Of a stretch of DNA of 64,000 nt, positions 60,957 through 64,000 are shown piece after piece; position 1 is the first letter of the stretch, and each line of letters begins with the position of its first letter. A program made the translations under genes and the position numbers. The DNA is from Inia geoffrensis (lineage: Eukaryota; Chordata; Mammalia; Artiodactyla; Iniidae), in the NCBI GenBank assembly GCA_036417435.1, contig JAZAQT010000513.1, forward strand, positions 124,001-188,000, written 5' to 3'. The notes beneath the pieces are model-generated. The model made no database searches, was not told the origin of the DNA, and worked only from the letters and a program-made list of their open reading frames with translations.

Positions 60957-63900
60957 CAATCCCAGCAACAGCAGTAGCTGGCTTCACTTTGTGGCATGCC
61001 CTCTTGAGCGCTTAAAATTTTAGGTTATGAGAGGACTGAAGCCAGGGAACACCTCGTCTAGCTTTCTTTTCACTCTCCAATCATGAGAGATGTGGAGCAT
61101 CTTTTCAGTTGAATGTGCTGTTTTCTAAAACGTGGATGAGTACCACTGAGGTCTTGAAATGTTTCTGCCTGAGAGTCGGGCCTGATTTGGATTCATTTCA
61201 GATTACCTAGCCCAGGAAGTTTCTTGAGGGCAGGGTTGTGTCTGCAAAGTGGCAGGCTCTAGGCCTTGTGAACGGTAGGCGCCTTTCAGCACAGTTGGTA
61301 AGGTTGTTACGGCAGTGTGTCACAAGGCGACAGCACAACTCTGGGTCGTCTCTTGTAACTTGGGGAAATAAAACTTTGGCCGGGATCCCGGTGTTGGATT
61401 GGAAATGGGGAGTCGAACGTGGCTAAACACACACCCCTGGGCTTGTGTAGGCCCACCTCCTGCCCCTTAACCTGCACTGCACCACCGCAGGCGTATCGCA
61501 AGCCTTGCAAGTGGGCTATACGGAGGGTGCCGTGGTTCGCAGGTGCGTGACTCTAAAGAAGAGGTCTGGAGGTGAGAACCTGCCTAACAGGAGCTGTGGT
61601 AATCCGGTTTCTTCACCGCTCTTCCCTCTCAGCTGCTCCACCCTCATTTGTGTACCAGGCTTTGGTTACCTATAGGAGGGCCACGTTGGATCGGGAGATT
61701 GTGGTACCACGCAGGGGAGAATGGGCAATAGCGGTCCGATGTGTCGCTTGTCAGGTGGCACGTCCTCCTCCCTTGTTGCCTCAGCAGCAGCATGCTCCGG
61801 CCGTGGGACCCAGGCCTGCCAAGCCTCCAGGTGCCTTACTGTGGTAACGACATCACAGAGGCGTGAGGTAACAGAGTACGCATTTCTTAACCCCTTACTT
61901 GCCTTGCCATTGTACAGTACTTTTCCCTTTCAGCCTCGTTCATATACAATGTTGCGTCTGTTTGACTTCTACAGCCACTTGATGAAATTAAACACGTAGC
62001 TATACCCTTAGGGTTTCGGATTCTTTGCACTCCTCCTTTATCGAGGAATGTTTTGTAGCGTTCCATGTGCTTTCGGGTGAGTCGCCCTTGATGAGCACTT
62101 TTTGATACGTTAAATGTGTTTCTGTTAATCCCAATGTCCTAATTCACCCTTCCCCGGTCTCCAATCTCCCCCTGTGAGAACTCCTCGCTTCTTTCTTCCC
62201 TTTGTGAACCTGTGTTTCCTTTCTGCACTAGCTTCCTTTGTATCCCTATGTAGACTGCACACATAAGTGATATCCGGGGATATGTGTCTTGCTGCCTCTA
62301 AGTGACCAGAATTAGTGAGAACATCTAGTGCTCCTCCCATGCTGGTGCAAATACTATGAGTTCATTTTGTTCTGTGGCTGAGTGGTGGTCGAGGGTGTGC
62401 AGGTTGCGGAACATCTTTCTCCCTTCACCCCTCGCTCAACAGTTCGTCCGTTTGTATGTCTTGGCTGTGGTCAAGGGTACCACAACGACTGCTGGGGTGC
62501 AAGTGCTTCCTTCCAATGATGCTAGTCTCTGGTTATACGGCCTGCAGCGGGGTTGCCGAATCTGGTGGTACCTCCAGTGTTTATTTTGGTAAGGAAGGAG
62601 CCTACTGATCCTCATTCCGGCTGTTACCAATTTACAATCCCACCAACAGCAATAGCTGGCTTCACTTTGCGGCATGCCCTCTTGAGCACTTAAAATTTTC
62701 GGGTATGAGAGGACTGCATCCAGGGAACACCTCGTCTAGCTTTCTTTTCACTCTCTAATCATGACAGATCCTGAGCATATGTTCTTTTGAATGTGCTGTT
62801 TTCTAAAACCCGAGTTAGTACCACTGAGTTCTTGAAAGGTTCCTGCCCCAGTGTCGGGCCTGATTTGAATTCGTTTCAGATTACCTAGCCCAGGATATTT
62901 CTTGAGGGCAGGGTTGTGTCTGCAAAGCCGCAGGCCGTAGGCCTTGTGGATGATAGGTGCCCTTCAGCATATTTGGTAAGGTTGTTACTGCAGTGTGCCA
63001 CGAGGCGGCAGCACTACTCCGTGTCCTCTCTGGTAACGGGGAAAAAAACCTTAGCGGGGGTCCCGGTGTTGGATTGGAAATGGGGAGTCGAACGTGGCTA
63101 AACACACACCCCTGGGCTTTTGTCGGCTCACCTGCTGCCCCTTAACCTGCACTGCCCCACCGCAGTCATATCGCAAGCCTTGCAAGTGGGCTACTCAAAG
63201 GGTGCCGTGGTTCGCAGGTGGGGCGACTCTAATGAAGTGGGCTGGAGGTGGGAACTTACCTAGCAGCAATTGTGGCGATCCGGTTTCTTCACAGCCCTTC
63301 CCTCTCAGCTGTCCCACCATCATTTGGGTGCACCAGGCTGTGCTTACCTGTAGGAGGGCCATGTTGGATCAGGAGATTGTGGGACCACGCAGGGGACAAC
63401 AGTAGCAGCACCCTCCAGCTGAGGGACACAGGCCTGCTGAGGCTCCAGGGGTCTGAAACCAGCCGACGTCACAGTGGCCTGAGGTAAGAAAGTGCGGATT
63501 TCTTAACCGCTTACTTGCCTTATCATTGAACAGTCCTTTTCTCTTTCAGCATAGTTTATATACAATGCTGTATCTCTTTGATTTCTACAGCCACTTGATG
63601 CAATTATAAACGTAGCTGTACCTGTAGGGTTTCGGATTCTTTACCCTGTTAGTTTATCGAGGAATATTTTGTAGCCTCCCATGTTCTTTCGGGTGTGTCG
63701 CCCATGATGAGCACTTTTTGATAGGTTAAGTGTGTTTCTGTTAATCCCAATCTCCTACTTCACCCTTCCCCGGTCTGAAGTTTCACCCTGTGGGAACTCC
63801 TCGCTTGTTTCTTCCCTTTGTGAACCTGTGTTTCCTTTTTTTTTACTAGCATCCTTTGTATCCCTATTTAGACTGCACACATAAGTGATATACGGGGATA

Positions 63901-64000
63901 TGTGTCTTGCTGCCTCTAAGTGACCAGAATTAGTGAGATCATCTAGTGATCCACGCATGCTGCTGCAAAGAATATGGGCTCATTTTGTTCTGTGGCTGAG
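60957..64000 (+). repeat. Dimer 20, truncated by window end (A 60957-62634, partial B 62635-64000)
   Basis: The A copy is A2 with TTTTCAGTTGAATG as in dimer 19 and CTTGCCATTGTAC as in dimer 15. The B copy carries the AGCAGCAATTG allele near 63265 and stops about 250 bp short of a full monomer. The array therefore continues beyond the window. Confidence 0.95.

Larger units (their letters stand above)
1..64000 (+). repeat. Macrosatellite array of ~3.3 kb A-B dimers, spans whole window
   Basis: The same ~3,296 bp sequence recurs head to tail from the first to the last base, always in one orientation. Each period has an A monomer (1,678 bp) and a related but diverged B monomer (1,618 bp). Dimer starts, set at the CAATCCCAGCAACAG signature, fall at 1, 3298, 6600, 9896, 13192, 16488, 19784, 23080, 26376, 29672, 32968, 36264, 39560, 42856, 46153, 49450, 52747 (chimera), 54365, 57661 and 60957. 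No foreign insertion or unique sequence interrupts it. Homogeneity between dimers together with A/B divergence is the classic pattern of a higher-order repeat kept alike by unequal exchange and conversion. The family is not one I recognise. All reading frames are short and repeat with the array, so no protein gene is called. Confidence 0.97.

Noticed and set aside
1..64000. CRISPR array, insertion sequences or prokaryotic operons
   Set aside because: The repeat period is kilobases, there are no spacers or transposase frames, and the splice-like signals and lack of coding density argue for a eukaryote.

Overview
The whole 64 kb window lies inside one head-to-tail tandem array. Neither array edge is visible, and nothing interrupts it: no unique DNA, transposon, rRNA, tRNA or recognisable protein gene. 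The basic unit is a dimer of about 3,296 bp. It consists of monomer A (1,678 bp, starting at a CAATCCCAGCAACAG signature) followed by monomer B (1,618 bp, starting at CAATCCCACCAACAG). A and B are clearly related along their whole length but well diverged, while A-A and B-B copies differ by only a few bases. This is a two-monomer higher-order repeat (macrosatellite). I count 39 monomers: sixteen dimers (1-52746), one chimeric single monomer (52747-54364), two more dimers (54365-60956), and a last dimer cut by the window end (60957-64000).

The organism is almost certainly an animal, and a vertebrate is my best guess. The reasons are low coding density, moderate GC with partly retained CpG, pyrimidine-tract/CAG and GTAAG splice-like signals, and a CTCF-like motif in each B monomer. 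I do not recognise the repeat family and cannot say whether it has been described.

Region by region. 1-6599 holds the most diverged copies: dimer 1 has an old-looking B monomer with an A-like patch, and dimer 2 has an A monomer carrying a B-like conversion tract. 6600-52746 is highly homogenised, with local blocks that share private variants (dimers 5-7, 10-13, 14-16). 52747-54364 is an A/B fusion monomer left by an unequal exchange that removed one monomer length. 54365-64000 returns to regular dimers.

Open reading frames are all short (at most 120 codons), mostly lack ATG starts, overlap on both strands and repeat once per monomer, so I annotate no CDS. Two observations still deserve attention. 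First, each monomer carries an ordered set of exon-like intervals (96, 52, 235 or 175, 143 and 146 nt) with plausible splice signals, and in A three of them join in frame. Second, one stretch shows A/B differences concentrated at third codon positions of the + strand frame. These fit either a long non-coding RNA array with repeated exons or a tandemly amplified gene fossil. Sequence alone does not decide between them.
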